From NCBI GenBank assembly GCA_021798575.1, contig JAJZGI010000020.1:1-36937 (forward strand): 36,937 nt of DNA. Direction: 5' to 3'. Source of the stretch: Pseudomonadota bacterium (lineage in GTDB: Bacteria; Pseudomonadota; Alphaproteobacteria; Acetobacterales; Acetobacteraceae). The translations under genes and the position numbers were made by a program. Below the pieces are notes generated by a model. That model was not told where the DNA came from and did no database searches. It worked only from the letters and a program-made list of their open reading frames with translations. This document shows, in pieces, positions 17,109-25,679 of the stretch (the stretch's first letter is position 1; every line of letters begins with the position of its first letter).

Positions 17109-17777
17109 ATGGAACCCAACTCGGACCACATCGACCTCAGCCACACCATCGAACATGGGATGATCACCTATAAGGGCCTGCCGGCACCGCTCATCTGCGA
17201 TCATCTGTCACGCGCCCAATCACGCGCGGTCTACGCGCCGGGGACCGAATTCCAGATCGGCAGGATTGAGATGGTGGGCAACACCGGCACCTATCTGGAT
17301 ACGCCGTTTCATCGCTATGAGCATGGCTACGACCTGGCCGGGCTGGATCTCGCCCGTGTCTCGAACGTTGAGGGCGTGGTCATCGCCGCCGACCCAGGCT
17401 CAAACCGGGTGCTGGGAGCAGAAGTATTCAGGGGCCATAATCTCGCGGGAAAAGCGGTGCTCGTGCACACCGGCTGGGATCGTCACTGGCGGAACGATGC
17501 CTATTTCGAGAATCATCCCCACCTGACGGAGGAAGCGGCGCTCTACCTGCGGGATCAGAATGTCAAACTGGTCGGTATCGATTCATTCAATATCGACGAT
17601 ACAACACCGCCAACCCGGCCGGTCCACACGGTGCTCCTGGGTGCGGGCATCCCCATCGTGGAGCATATGACCAATCTTGGTGCTTTGCCGACCTCGGGCT
17701 TCCGCTTCTTCGCGGTGCCGCCGAAAATCTCCGCCATGGGCACGTTTCCGGTGCGTGCCTACGCGATCCCGGACTGA
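17109..17777 (+). CDS. Cyclase family protein (kynurenine-formamidase-like) with altered metal motif
   Basis: A 222-residue member of the cyclase/KynB fold (Pfam Cyclase). It opens with DLSHTIEHGM, as the family does. The metal motif HxGTHxDxPxH reads NTGTYLDTPFH (58-68), so the first two histidines are Asn58 and Tyr62, while Asp64, His68, His173 (PVHTVLL) and Glu185 (IPIVEH) are kept. In binuclear KynB this would lose one zinc site and keep the other. The reaction is therefore uncertain; a metal-dependent amide or lactone hydrolase is likely. The ATG directly follows the thrS stop with no gap, suggesting translational coupling. The stop is nine bases from a convergent gene. Confidence 0.85.
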   Translation: MEPNSDHIDLSHTIEHGMITYKGLPAPLICDHLSRAQSRAVYAPGTEFQIGRIEMVGNTGTYLDTPFHRYEHGYDLAGLDLARVSNVEGVVIAADPGSNRVLGAEVFRGHNLAGKAVLVHTGWDRHWRNDAYFENHPHLTEEAALYLRDQNVKLVGIDSFNIDDTTPPTRPVHTVLLGAGIPIVEHMTNLGALPTSGFRFFAVPPKISAMGTFPVRAYAIPD

Positions 17778-17786
17778 AATTCGCGG

Positions 17787-18638
17787 TTATCCTTGGACGA
17801 TCCGCCGGTACAGGTGCCAACTGGCGTGGCCCAGAACCGGCAGGATCACGATCAGCCCGATGAAGCAGGGCAGGGAACCCAGCACCAGACCCATTGCCAC
17901 CAATACCCCCCAAAGCCCCAACGGCCCCGGGTTCTGCCGCACAGCCCCCACGGAGGTCGCCACGGCGGTGCGCAACCCCACCGGTCGGTCCAGCAGCAGC
18001 GGGAAGGAGATCACGCTGACCACCAGCACCCCTACGGCGAACACACCCCCGGCCAGAACCCCGAGCCCGATCATCGTCAAACCTGCACCGGTGGTGAACA
18101 CGCTCTGTGCAAATCCGAGTAGCGAGGTCGGCGGCTGCGGCCCCAGCGTGAAATTGTAGATCAACCGCGCCACGCCCAGCCAGGCCAGGAACAGCGCGAT
18201 CAGCCCCAGCCCCAGCACGAGGATCGCCCCGGCTGACGGCGAGCGCAGCACGTTGAAACTATCCACCCAGCGGATCTTGCCGGTGCGCTCGCGCTGGCGG
18301 CTCATCTCATACAGCCCGACCGCGAAGAACGGACCCACCAGCGCAAAGCCCGAGGCTGTGGGGAACAGCAGCGGCAGGATATTCCCCCAGGCGTCGGCGG
18401 CGGTGATGAACAGCGCCAGCACCGGATATATGAGGCAGAAGAACAGCACATCGGTGCGCGCCGCGCTGAAATCCTCCCAGCCGCGCCGCAGCGCCTCGCC
18501 CATATCGGCCAGGCTGATCCGCCGCACCTGTGGATGCAGCCTTTGCTCGGGCCAATATTCCTCCGCGGTGGCGGTGGCGATCCCACCCTTGACCGCGAGC
18601 TGCCCGAACACCCATTCCAGCGGGTTACGAATATGCAT
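17787..18638 (-). CDS. DUF2189 family membrane protein
   Basis: Polytopic inner-membrane protein of 283 residues with about six hydrophobic segments and the characteristic start VRRISLADMGEALRRGWEDF, the family's conserved amphipathic entry segment before the first membrane helix. The ATG at 18638 is chosen because AAGGGGGAA stands right before it on the minus strand; a longer frame to 18785 would run into the infC leader and lacks such a site. Function is unknown for the family. The gene sits alone between two plus-strand blocks, divergent from infC, and interrupts the usual thrS-infC neighbourhood. Confidence 0.85.
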   Translation of the reverse strand: MHIRNPLEWVFGQLAVKGGIATATAEEYWPEQRLHPQVRRISLADMGEALRRGWEDFSAARTDVLFFCLIYPVLALFITAADAWGNILPLLFPTASGFALVGPFFAVGLYEMSRQRERTGKIRWVDSFNVLRSPSAGAILVLGLGLIALFLAWLGVARLIYNFTLGPQPPTSLLGFAQSVFTTGAGLTMIGLGVLAGGVFAVGVLVVSVISFPLLLDRPVGLRTAVATSVGAVRQNPGPLGLWGVLVAMGLVLGSLPCFIGLIVILPVLGHASWHLYRRIVQG

Positions 18639-18803
18639 TTTTCCCCCTTCCCGGTTATTCCCGGGCTTTATCCGCCAATATAGCGATGAAATACGCCAAA
18701 GTCTTGAAAATTCGCCATGCCGACCGGCCATGCGCCCGGATGATTGCTTTATCTCACCATTTTCGACTAAGCCCATATTCCGCAACCCATACAGGAGACT
18801 TCC
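18639..18803. other. Divergent intergenic region, DUF2189 gene / infC
   Basis: The 165 bases must hold the infC promoter and leader and the promoter of the membrane-protein gene. A TTGAAAA hexamer lies near 18703, but I see no convincing -10 at the right distance and no terminator-like hairpin followed by a T-run. GCCATGC occurs twice within 20 bases near 18715-18733. Regulation of infC is more likely at translation through its start codon. Confidence 0.4.
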
Positions 18804-18806
18804 ATA
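18793..18806 (+). promoter_or_regulatory. infC ribosome binding site with ATA initiation codon
   Basis: AGGAG (18793-18797), six bases, then ATA (18804-18806). The reading frame from ATA gives the expected N terminus of IF-3, and no ATG, GTG or TTG in the frame would keep it: the first ATG is at 18909, 35 codons inside. In E. coli the rare AUU start of infC lets IF-3 repress its own translation by rejecting non-standard codons; ATA would serve the same role here. Confidence 0.8.
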
Positions 18807-19343
18807 GCCAGACCGCCAGCGCCGCCCGCCCCGCCATCGCGTGAGGGGCCCAGGGTCAACGATGAAATCAGAATTCCGCAGGTACGTCTTATCGACCAGA
18901 ACGGTGAAATGCAGGGAGTGCTAAGCACGCGGGAGGCGATCTCGCGCGCCTTTTCAGTCGGGCTGGACCTGGTCGAGATCAGCCCGAACGCCGAGCCGCC
19001 GGTCGCCAAGATCCTGGATTACGGCAAGTTCAAATATGAGCAACAAAAAAAGCGCAACGAGGCCCGCAAAAAGCAGAAGATCGTCGAGATCAAGGAGGTG
19101 AAAGTCCGCCCGAACATCGATGAGAACGATTACCAGGTGAAACTGCGCGCCATGAAGAGCTTCATCGGCGAGGGTGATAAGGTCAAGGTCACGCTGCGTT
19201 TCAGAGGCCGCGAGATGGCGCATCAGGAGCTGGGCGTGAAGGTGCTGGAACGCATCCGGGCGGACATGGACGAGGAGACCAAGGTCGAGCAGATGCCGAA
19301 AATGGAAAACCGGCAGATGGTCATGGTGCTGACCCCACGCTGA
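18804..19343 (+). CDS. infC: Translation initiation factor IF-3
   Basis: Binds the 30S subunit, prevents 50S joining and checks the start codon. With the ATA start the protein has 179 residues, normal for IF-3. It has a short Pro/Ala-rich head, then [17 protein letters not shown] opening the N domain, a Lys-rich linker around [15 protein letters not shown], and the C domain with [12 protein letters not shown] and [14 protein letters not shown]. Starting at the first ATG (18909) would remove most of the first N-domain strand. The usual rpmI and rplT partners do not follow; a bioF-type gene starts five bases after the stop. Confidence 0.95.
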   Translation: MARPPAPPAPPSREGPRVNDEIRIPQVRLIDQNGEMQGVLSTREAISRAFSVGLDLVEISPNAEPPVAKILDYGKFKYEQQKKRNEARKKQKIVEIKEVKVRPNIDENDYQVKLRAMKSFIGEGDKVKVTLRFRGREMAHQELGVKVLERIRADMDEETKVEQMPKMENRQMVMVLTPR

Positions 19344-19348
19344 ACCGC

Positions 19349-20485
19349 ATGGACTCGCTGGAGCGTTTCGCCACCGAAAAACTGGCCCGGCTGGACGCAA
19401 CCGGGCTGAAGCGCACCCTGGCCACCACGAGCCGCGCCTCGGGTGCGGTGGTCTGGCACGACGGCCAGCGGCTCATTTCATTCTCGTGTAACGACTACCT
19501 TAATCTCTCCACCCACCCGGATGTCATCGCCGCCGCCCTTGGCGCGACGCAGGCGTATGGCGTGGGCGCGGGCGCGTCCCGCGCTGTCACGGGCAACCAC
19601 CCGCTCTACGCCGCGCTCGAATCCAGGCTGGCGGCGCTAAAAGGCACGCAGGATGCCGTGGTGTTCGGCTCGGGGTATCTCGCCAACAGCGGCATCATCC
19701 CGGCGCTGCTCGGCACGGCGGATGTGGCCTTCGTCGATGCGCTGGCCCATGCCTGCATCTGGGCGGGCGCCAAACGCTCCGGCGCCAAAATCATCACCTT
19801 CGCGCATAACAGCACGGCAGACCTCACCAACCTGCTCGCCGCCCACCGCGCCCAATACCGCCATGCGCTCATCGCGACGGATACCGTATTCTCGATGGAT
19901 GGCGACCTGGCCCCGCTGGACGCGCTGGCGGACCTCGCCGCGGCACATGATTCCTGGCTGCTGAGCGACGACGCGCACGGGCTGGGCGTGGTGCCCAGGC
20001 AACCGGGTGCCGGGCGCGTCCAGCTTCAGATGGGCACGCTCTCCAAGGCCATCGGCGGCTATGGCGGCTATCTCTGCGCCTCGGCGAACATCATCGCGCT
20101 TATCCGTAACCGTGCGTCGAGCTTCATCTATTCCACCGGCCTGCCGCCGGCCAGCATCGCTTCCGCCATCGCGGCGCTGGACTTCATCGCGCTCAACCCG
20201 GCCTACGCCGCGCTGCCGCTCGCCAAGGCCCAGCAGTTCACCGCCGCGCTGGGGCTGCAACCCGCGCAGAGCCCGATCGTCCCGGTGATATTGGGCGACG
20301 CGCGGGCCGCCCTGGCGGCTTCAAAAATGCTGCAAGAACACGGGTTCCTGGTCACCGCCATCCGCCCGCCGACCGTGCCGTATGGCACCGCCCGGCTGCG
20401 CTGCACCTTCAGCGCTGCGCATGGGGATGCGGATATCGACCGGCTGGCGGGCCTTGTCGCGGATCTGCTCGCCAAAAAAAGCTAA
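19349..20485 (+). CDS. bioF: 8-amino-7-oxononanoate synthase-like alpha-oxoamine synthase
   Basis: PLP enzyme of the alpha-oxoamine synthase family, which condenses an amino acid with an acyl-CoA or acyl-ACP; BioF uses alanine and pimeloyl thioester in biotin synthesis. The 378 residues show FSCNDYLNLSTHPD, SRAVTGNHPLYAALE, LLSDDAHGLGV and the PLP lysine Lys233 in GTLSKAIGGYGG. The length is that of BioF. No other bio gene lies in the window, so another member of the family (Kbl-, Spt- or CqsA-like) cannot be excluded, though the motif set fits BioF best. The start ATG has no clear ribosome binding site; coupling to infC is likely. The stop is three bases from a convergent gene. Confidence 0.85.
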   Translation: MDSLERFATEKLARLDATGLKRTLATTSRASGAVVWHDGQRLISFSCNDYLNLSTHPDVIAAALGATQAYGVGAGASRAVTGNHPLYAALESRLAALKGTQDAVVFGSGYLANSGIIPALLGTADVAFVDALAHACIWAGAKRSGAKIITFAHNSTADLTNLLAAHRAQYRHALIATDTVFSMDGDLAPLDALADLAAAHDSWLLSDDAHGLGVVPRQPGAGRVQLQMGTLSKAIGGYGGYLCASANIIALIRNRASSFIYSTGLPPASIASAIAALDFIALNPAYAALPLAKAQQFTAALGLQPAQSPIVPVILGDARAALAASKMLQEHGFLVTAIRPPTVPYGTARLRCTFSAAHGDADIDRLAGLVADLLAKKS

Positions 20486-20488
20486 AAA

Positions 20489-21229
20489 CTACTCCGCGCT
20501 GGTCTCAGCCTTGGGCTTCACCGTGCGCGGCCTGCCGCGCGGCCTGGCCGCGCGCGGTTCGGCGGCCTCCTGCGTCGGCGGCGCGTCGGGGATGATGGGA
20601 ATGGCGCGAGCCTCCGGCGCCGGGGCGCGCTCCGCCGATTCTCTCGCGGCGGCGGCCAGCTCGGCCTCTAGCGCGGAGCTGATATCGATCCGCGTATCCA
20701 CCGCCGGCTCGGGCCGGTAGCGCGGCTCCTGGCGTTCCGGCCGCTGATACTCGGGCTTCTGCCGTGGCTCGAATCGGCGCTCGGGGCGCGGCTCCTGCTG
20801 GCGGAACTCCTGCTGGCGCGGCTCCTGCTGGCGTGGCTCCATGGGCTCGTTATGCTCAGCCGTTGGATAGTCCCGGCGCTGGTACTCGCCCCGCTCCGGC
20901 GGGTTGGCCCCATTGGGCTGCGCGGGGTTCGGCTGGCCCTGGGCCTGGTTTATCGCGCTCACGATGCGGAAATAATGCTCCGCGTGCTGGTAGTAGGCCT
21001 CGCCCAGCACACGGTCCCCATTGCTCTGCGCGTCGCGCGCCAGTTGCTGGTATTTCTCGTGCAGTTGCTGGGCGGTGCCGCGCACCCGCATCTCCGGCCC
21101 GGAGCTGTCGAACACATGGTTCCGGTTGAGTGGGATTCCATTCTGCTGGTTGCGGGAAAAACCGCCACCACCATTGCCGCCACCGCCGTTCGGGCGATGG
21201 TTGCGGCCACGCATGCGCTTCATATTCAT
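20489..21229 (-). CDS. DUF4167 domain protein with low-complexity tail
   Basis: A 246-residue protein typical of alphaproteobacteria, found there downstream of prmC as here. The N-terminal DUF4167 part has an RMRGRNHRP basic patch, a Gly/Asn-rich stretch, NRNHVFDSSGPEMRVRGTA and QLARDAQSNGDRVLGEAYYQHAEHY. After about residue 105 it becomes disordered, rich in Pro, Arg, Gln and Glu, with repeated EPRQQ units, and ends in a basic AT-hook-like RPRGRPRT. The basic patches suggest RNA or DNA binding, but function is not established. ATG 21229 has GAGAG close upstream; ATG 21223 is the alternative. The longer frame to 21418 is leader read through. Confidence 0.85.
   Translation of the reverse strand: MNMKRMRGRNHRPNGGGGNGGGGFSRNQQNGIPLNRNHVFDSSGPEMRVRGTAQQLHEKYQQLARDAQSNGDRVLGEAYYQHAEHYFRIVSAINQAQGQPNPAQPNGANPPERGEYQRRDYPTAEHNEPMEPRQQEPRQQEFRQQEPRPERRFEPRQKPEYQRPERQEPRYRPEPAVDTRIDISSALEAELAAAARESAERAPAPEARAIPIIPDAPPTQEAAEPRAARPRGRPRTVKPKAETSAE
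20787..20841. repeat. 15-bp tandem repeat inside the DUF4167 gene
   Basis: The 12-mer CTCCTGCTGGCG occurs at 20792, 20807 and 20822, a period of exactly 15 bases with a partial fourth unit. On the coding strand each unit encodes a five-residue EPRQQ or EFRQQ block in the disordered tail. Because the unit is a multiple of three, copy-number change would alter length without a frameshift. Confidence 0.8.
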
Positions 21230-21299
21230 ATGCTCTCGTGTGTCCTTACCAGATTGCTTGCGCGGCGGGGGTACAAACGCACCACCAGTGCCAAACCAG

Positions 21300-21335
21300 C
21301 CCGGCAAAACACCGGGAATCAGGGCAAAACAGCCC
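21300..21335 (-). repeat. Pair of small hairpins in the leader of the DUF4167 gene
   Basis: Between prmC and the DUF4167 gene two short stem-loops lie in tandem: CCCGG/CCGGG (21300-21304 and 21312-21316) and GGGC/GCCC (21322-21325 and 21332-21335). Read on the minus strand both have a TGTTTT(G) loop. They lie 71-106 bases before the ATG. No T-run follows, so an mRNA leader or stability element is more likely than a terminator. Confidence 0.35.
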
Positions 21336-21384
21336 GCGCCATTACTATTTAGCCCCATCCGGCCATTCTGCCAAATGTTTATTT

Positions 21385-22203
21385 TCAGCGGGTCAAAATC
21401 GCCGTGCGGGCAACGCAAGCCAGGTCCTGGCGCAGCGTGCAGGCGAAGCCCGTCTGGCCTGCGAGTTCGGCGAGGTGGCCTGCCTGCCCCAACCCCAGCT
21501 CCAGCACCGCCACACCGCCCGGCGCCAGAAGCCTGGGCAGCTCGGCGATGATCCGGCGGTAGGCATCCAATCCGTCCTCGCCGCCATCCAGCGCGCGGGA
21601 TGGTTCATAGCGCGCCACTTCGGGCATCAGCCCGGTAATCTCGCCCTGTGGAATATACGGCGGGTTGCTCAGCAGCAGGTCGAATTGCCCGGCAATCGCG
21701 CCCGCCCAGTCCCCCACGATGAAGCTCGCCCGACCGCCCAAACCCAGGCTGCGCGCGTTGTGCGCCGCCAGCGCCGCCGCATGGAGCGATATATCCACCC
21801 CCACGCCGAACGCGGTCCCGCACTCCGCCAGCACCGCCAGCAGCAGGCAGCCGGTGCCGGTGCCAAGGTCCAGCACGCACCGGGGTGCCGGGCAATGCGC
21901 CAGCGCGGCTGCCACCAATGTCTCACTGTCCGCCCGGGGGATGAGCGTGGCGGGCGAGACCGCGAAATCCAATCCCCAGAATTCCTTGTGCCCCAGAATA
22001 TAGGCCATGGGCTCGCGCGCGCAGCGCCGCGCCACCAGTGGCTCGTAGCCTGCCTCGTCCAGCTCCGCGCGCAGCAGCAACCCGGCGGCGTCAATTCCAT
22101 GCGCCGCGGCGAGCAGGAGCCGCGCCTCGCGCCGTGGCTCCTCGATCCCCGCCGCCGCCAGCCGCGCCGCCACCTGGCCGATCGCGATAGACGCCGTGAT
22201 CAA
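21385..22203 (-). CDS. prmC: Peptide chain release factor N5-glutamine methyltransferase
   Basis: SAM-dependent enzyme that methylates the GGQ glutamine of release factors RF1 and RF2. The 272 residues have the N-terminal helical domain, the SAM motif DLGTGTG (112-118) and the catalytic NPPY (180-183) that binds the target glutamine. The start is TTG at 22203, overlapping the prfA stop as TTGA, so the enzyme is translated with one of its own substrates, RF1. Also called hemK. Confidence 0.96.
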   Translation of the reverse strand: MITASIAIGQVAARLAAAGIEEPRREARLLLAAAHGIDAAGLLLRAELDEAGYEPLVARRCAREPMAYILGHKEFWGLDFAVSPATLIPRADSETLVAAALAHCPAPRCVLDLGTGTGCLLLAVLAECGTAFGVGVDISLHAAALAAHNARSLGLGGRASFIVGDWAGAIAGQFDLLLSNPPYIPQGEITGLMPEVARYEPSRALDGGEDGLDAYRRIIAELPRLLAPGGVAVLELGLGQAGHLAELAGQTGFACTLRQDLACVARTAILTR

Positions 22204-23255
22204 AACTCCGCGGCCAGCCGCGCCGCCTGATCCTCGGCGATCAGCGCGTCGATCACATCATCCATCTCGCCCAGCATCACCCGGTCGATTTTGTGCAAGG
22301 TCAGGTTGATCCGGTGATCCGTGACGCGCCCCTGCGGAAAATTATAGGTGCGGATGCGCTCGGAGCGATCCCCGGTGCCCACCTGAGACTTTCGATCCGC
22401 CGCGCGCGTGGCGTGCAGGCTGGAGCGCTGCTGCTCATACATCCGCGCCCGCAGAATTTTCATCGCCTTCGCGCGGTTCTTATGCTGGCTGCGCTCCTCC
22501 TGCATCGCCACCACGATCCCGGTGGGAATATGCGTAATCCGCACAGCGGATTCGGTTTTGTTCACATGCTGGCCGCCGGCACCGGAGGCGCGATACACGT
22601 CGATCCGCAGGTCGGATTCATTCACCTGGACGTCCACCTCCTCGACCTGCGGCAGCACCGCGACGGTGATGGTACTGGTATGGATGCGCCCCTGGGTTTC
22701 GGTGGTCGGCACCCGTTGCACGCGGTGTACGCCCGATTCAAACTTCAATTTCGAGAATACCGATTTGCCGGTGATCTCGGCGATGCCCTCACGCAGCCCG
22801 CCCAGCTCGTTCTCGGCATATTCCATCACCTCAAAACGCCAGCCATGCAGCCCGGCGTATTTCTGATAGGCCTGGAACAATTCCGCCGCGAACAGCCCGG
22901 CCTCATCACCGCCGGCCGCCGGACGAATTTCCAAAATCGCCGAGCGGTCGTCCATCTCATCCTTCGGCAGTAGCGCTAGGCGCAGCGCCAGTTCCAGTTC
23001 CGGCAGGCGCTGCTTCAATCCTTCCAGTTCCACCTCCGCGAGCGCCTTCATCTCCGCATCGCCCAGCATCGCCAGCGCCTCGGCCTGCGCCCGCTCGGCC
23101 CCGCGCAAAGCTTTGATCTGCGCCTCCACCGGCTCCAGCTCGGCCAACTCCTTCGAGGCCTTCACGAACGCCTCACCGCCCAGCTGGCCAGACAGCATGA
23201 AGCGCAGTTCCTCCGCGCGGGAGAGAATGCGGTCGAGTCTATCATCCAGGTTCAT
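22200..23255 (-). CDS. prfA: Peptide chain release factor 1
   Basis: Class I release factor recognising UAA and UAG. The 351 residues are of normal RF1 length. The GGQ peptidyl-tRNA hydrolysis motif is at 227-229 in [16 protein letters not shown]. The stop-codon reading tripeptide region reads [14 protein letters not shown], which is RF1-like (PxT), not the SPF of RF2. ATG 23255 (MNLDDRL) is the natural start, since upstream residues of the longer frame overlap hisS. It is followed by prmC with a 4-base overlap. Confidence 0.97.
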   Translation of the reverse strand: MNLDDRLDRILSRAEELRFMLSGQLGGEAFVKASKELAELEPVEAQIKALRGAERAQAEALAMLGDAEMKALAEVELEGLKQRLPELELALRLALLPKDEMDDRSAILEIRPAAGGDEAGLFAAELFQAYQKYAGLHGWRFEVMEYAENELGGLREGIAEITGKSVFSKLKFESGVHRVQRVPTTETQGRIHTSTITVAVLPQVEEVDVQVNESDLRIDVYRASGAGGQHVNKTESAVRITHIPTGIVVAMQEERSQHKNRAKAMKILRARMYEQQRSSLHATRAADRKSQVGTGDRSERIRTYNFPQGRVTDHRINLTLHKIDRVMLGEMDDVIDALIAEDQAARLAAEF

Positions 23256-23283
23256 CTGGCGCGGCACTCGGCGGACGAGTGTT

Positions 23284-24513
23284 TCATTTGGAAAAAAATT
23301 CAGCGAGCGCTTCGATCCGCACACCCGACTGCCCGCCATCGACCAGGTTTTTCAGCGCGAGATTCTCGCCATCGGCCAGGATCGCCCATCTCGCGCCGGT
23401 GCGGTTGGCGAATTTCAGACCATTCTTGAAACCGGATTGAAACGAAATCTCGACGCCAATGTCGAGGCTCCGCAAAAACGCGGCGGTGCTGATCGCCTGC
23501 GCTTGGGCGGCGTCATCCGGCTCGGCGATGATCACGATATTCACGTGCTTTTCAGCCGGTGGCGAAATGAGCATGGCGAGGCGCTCGATCCCCGCTGCCC
23601 AGCCCACGGCCGGCACCTTTGGGCCGCCCATCTGCGCCACCAGCCCGTCATAGCGCCCGCCCGCCAGCACCGTGCCCTGCGCGCCCAGCGCGGTGGTCAC
23701 GAACTCAAAAGCCGTATGGTTGTAATAGTCCAGCCCACGCACGATCCGCGGATTCTCGACAAAAGGCACGCCAAAACCCGCCAGCGCCAATTTCAGTTTG
23801 GCATAGAATTTTTCGGCATCTTCGCTGAGATGCTCATAAATCACCGGCGCGCCCGCAACGAGTTCCTGGTCCCCCGCATCCTTGGAATCCAATATCCGCA
23901 GCGGATTTTTCTCGAGCCGCAGTCGGCTGTCCTGGCAGAGCGCGTCCGCGTGCTGGGTAAAATACCGCACCAAGGCGGCGCGGTAGGCATCGCGTGAGGG
24001 CGCGTCCCCCAGCGTGTTGATGTTCAGCGTCACATCCCCAGCCACGCCGAGTGCGTTCAAAATCTGCCAGCCCGCCGCGATCGCCTCCGCATCGGCGAGC
24101 GCCGTGGCCGGGCCCAGCAGCTCCAGGCCGATCTGGTGAAACTGCCGGTAGCGGCCTTTCTGCGGGCGCTCATAGCGGAACATCGGCCCGTGATAGAACA
24201 CCTTCTGCGGCAATGTCTGGGTCAACCCAGCGGTGATCAGCGCGCGGCAGATGCCCGCCGTCCCCTCCGGCCGCAGCGTGAGCGAATCCCCGCCCCGATC
24301 CTCAAAACTATACATCTCCTTGGTTACGACATCGGAGGTTTCTCCCAGCGTGCGCGCGAACACCTTGGTATCCTCGAATATCGGCGTCTGCCACTCGGCA
24401 AAACCATAGAGTGCGCTGATCCGCCGCGCCGTCTCCACCACATGGGTGTGCCGGACGGAATCCTCACCCAGCAAATCGCGGGTACCACGGACGGGTTGCA
24501 GGGCAGGGGGCAT
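23284..24513 (-). CDS. hisS: Histidyl-tRNA synthetase
   Basis: Class II synthetase charging tRNA-His. The 409 residues have TLRPEGT (79-85), motif 2 [19 protein letters not shown] (106-124), the histidine-binding signature [12 protein letters not shown] (259-270) and GGRYDGL (285-291), plus a C-terminal anticodon domain. It lies between ispG and prfA in the minus-strand run, 28 bases before prfA and 43 after ispG. The ispG-hisS order is common to many proteobacteria. Confidence 0.97.
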   Translation of the reverse strand: MPPALQPVRGTRDLLGEDSVRHTHVVETARRISALYGFAEWQTPIFEDTKVFARTLGETSDVVTKEMYSFEDRGGDSLTLRPEGTAGICRALITAGLTQTLPQKVFYHGPMFRYERPQKGRYRQFHQIGLELLGPATALADAEAIAAGWQILNALGVAGDVTLNINTLGDAPSRDAYRAALVRYFTQHADALCQDSRLRLEKNPLRILDSKDAGDQELVAGAPVIYEHLSEDAEKFYAKLKLALAGFGVPFVENPRIVRGLDYYNHTAFEFVTTALGAQGTVLAGGRYDGLVAQMGGPKVPAVGWAAGIERLAMLISPPAEKHVNIVIIAEPDDAAQAQAISTAAFLRSLDIGVEISFQSGFKNGLKFANRTGARWAILADGENLALKNLVDGGQSGVRIEALAEFFSK

Positions 24514-24556
24514 CAGGCTGGTCTTCTCATGGTTTTTTCAGCTGCAAAAATCGACG

Positions 24557-25669
24557 TCACTCAGCGGCCAGCTTCTCCGCCTCCAGCACCGCCGCCTTGG
24601 CCTCCACCAGGTCCACGATATGCTTCACCATGTCCGCGCCGTCGATCGTATGGTCGGTCTTGCCCGCGGCATAGATCATATGCCGCCCATTGCCGCCCCC
24701 GGTCAGGCCAAGGTCGGTCATCAGCGCCTCACCCGGCCCGTTCACCACGCACCCGATGATCGAGAGTGTGATCGGCGTCTTGATATGCGCCAATTTTTCT
24801 TCCAGCGTCTCGACCGTCTTGATCACGTTGAAACCCTGCCGCGCGCATGATGGGCAAGAGATGATCCGCACCCCGCGATGCCGGATCCCGAGCGACTTCA
24901 GAATATCCCAGCCGACCAGCACCTCCTCCTCGGGCTCGGCGGAGAGCGAGACGCGCATGGTATCGCCGATCCCGGCCCACAGCAGTGAGCCCAGGCCGAT
25001 CGAGGATTTCACCGTCCCCGCGCGCTTGCTCCCGGCCTCGGTGATCCCGATATGCAGCGGATGGTCGCAGACCTCGGCCAGCTGCTGATACGCCGCCACG
25101 GCCATGAAAACATCAGACGCCTTCACGGAAATCTTGAACTCATGAAAATCATGGTCTTGCAAAATTTTCGCATGTTCGAGCGCTGATTCCACCAGAGCCT
25201 CGGGGTTGGGCTCGCCGTATTTCTCCAGCAGATGCTTCTCGAGGGAACCGGCATTCACCCCGATGCGCATGGAACACTGATGGTCGCGCGCGGCCTTTAT
25301 CACGTCCCGCACCCGCTCCGCCGAGCCGATATTCCCGGGGTTGATGCGCAGGCACGCGGCACCCGCCTGCGCCGCCTCGATCGCGCGCTTGTAATGAAAA
25401 TGGATATCCGCCACCACCGGCACATTCACTTGTGCAATAATGTGGCGCAGTGCTTCCGTGCTCTCCGCATCGGGGCAGCTCACGCGCACGATATCCACGC
25501 CCGCATTCTCGGCGCGCAAAATCTGCGCCACCGTGCCCTCAATATCCGTGGTCAGCGTGTTGGTCATTGTTTGCACGGTCACCGGCGCGTCGCCGCCCAC
25601 CTTCACGGCGCCAACGCTAATCTGCCGGGATTTACGACGGCTGATCTGCTGATATTCGCGATAATTCAT
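24557..25669 (-). CDS. ispG: 4-hydroxy-3-methylbut-2-enyl-diphosphate synthase (IspG/GcpE)
   Basis: Iron-sulfur enzyme of the MEP isoprenoid pathway that reduces methylerythritol cyclodiphosphate to HMBPP. The 370 residues match the bacterial short form. The [4Fe-4S] ligands are visible: Cys272 and Cys275 in [10 protein letters not shown], and Cys307 in GCVVNGPGE, with Glu314 following as the possible fourth ligand. The ATG at 25669 has GGAG six bases upstream, ten bases after the stop of the rodZ-like gene. Confidence 0.97.
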   Translation of the reverse strand: MNYREYQQISRRKSRQISVGAVKVGGDAPVTVQTMTNTLTTDIEGTVAQILRAENAGVDIVRVSCPDAESTEALRHIIAQVNVPVVADIHFHYKRAIEAAQAGAACLRINPGNIGSAERVRDVIKAARDHQCSMRIGVNAGSLEKHLLEKYGEPNPEALVESALEHAKILQDHDFHEFKISVKASDVFMAVAAYQQLAEVCDHPLHIGITEAGSKRAGTVKSSIGLGSLLWAGIGDTMRVSLSAEPEEEVLVGWDILKSLGIRHRGVRIISCPSCARQGFNVIKTVETLEEKLAHIKTPITLSIIGCVVNGPGEALMTDLGLTGGGNGRHMIYAAGKTDHTIDGADMVKHIVDLVEAKAAVLEAEKLAAE

Positions 25670-25679
25670 GACAGCTCCA

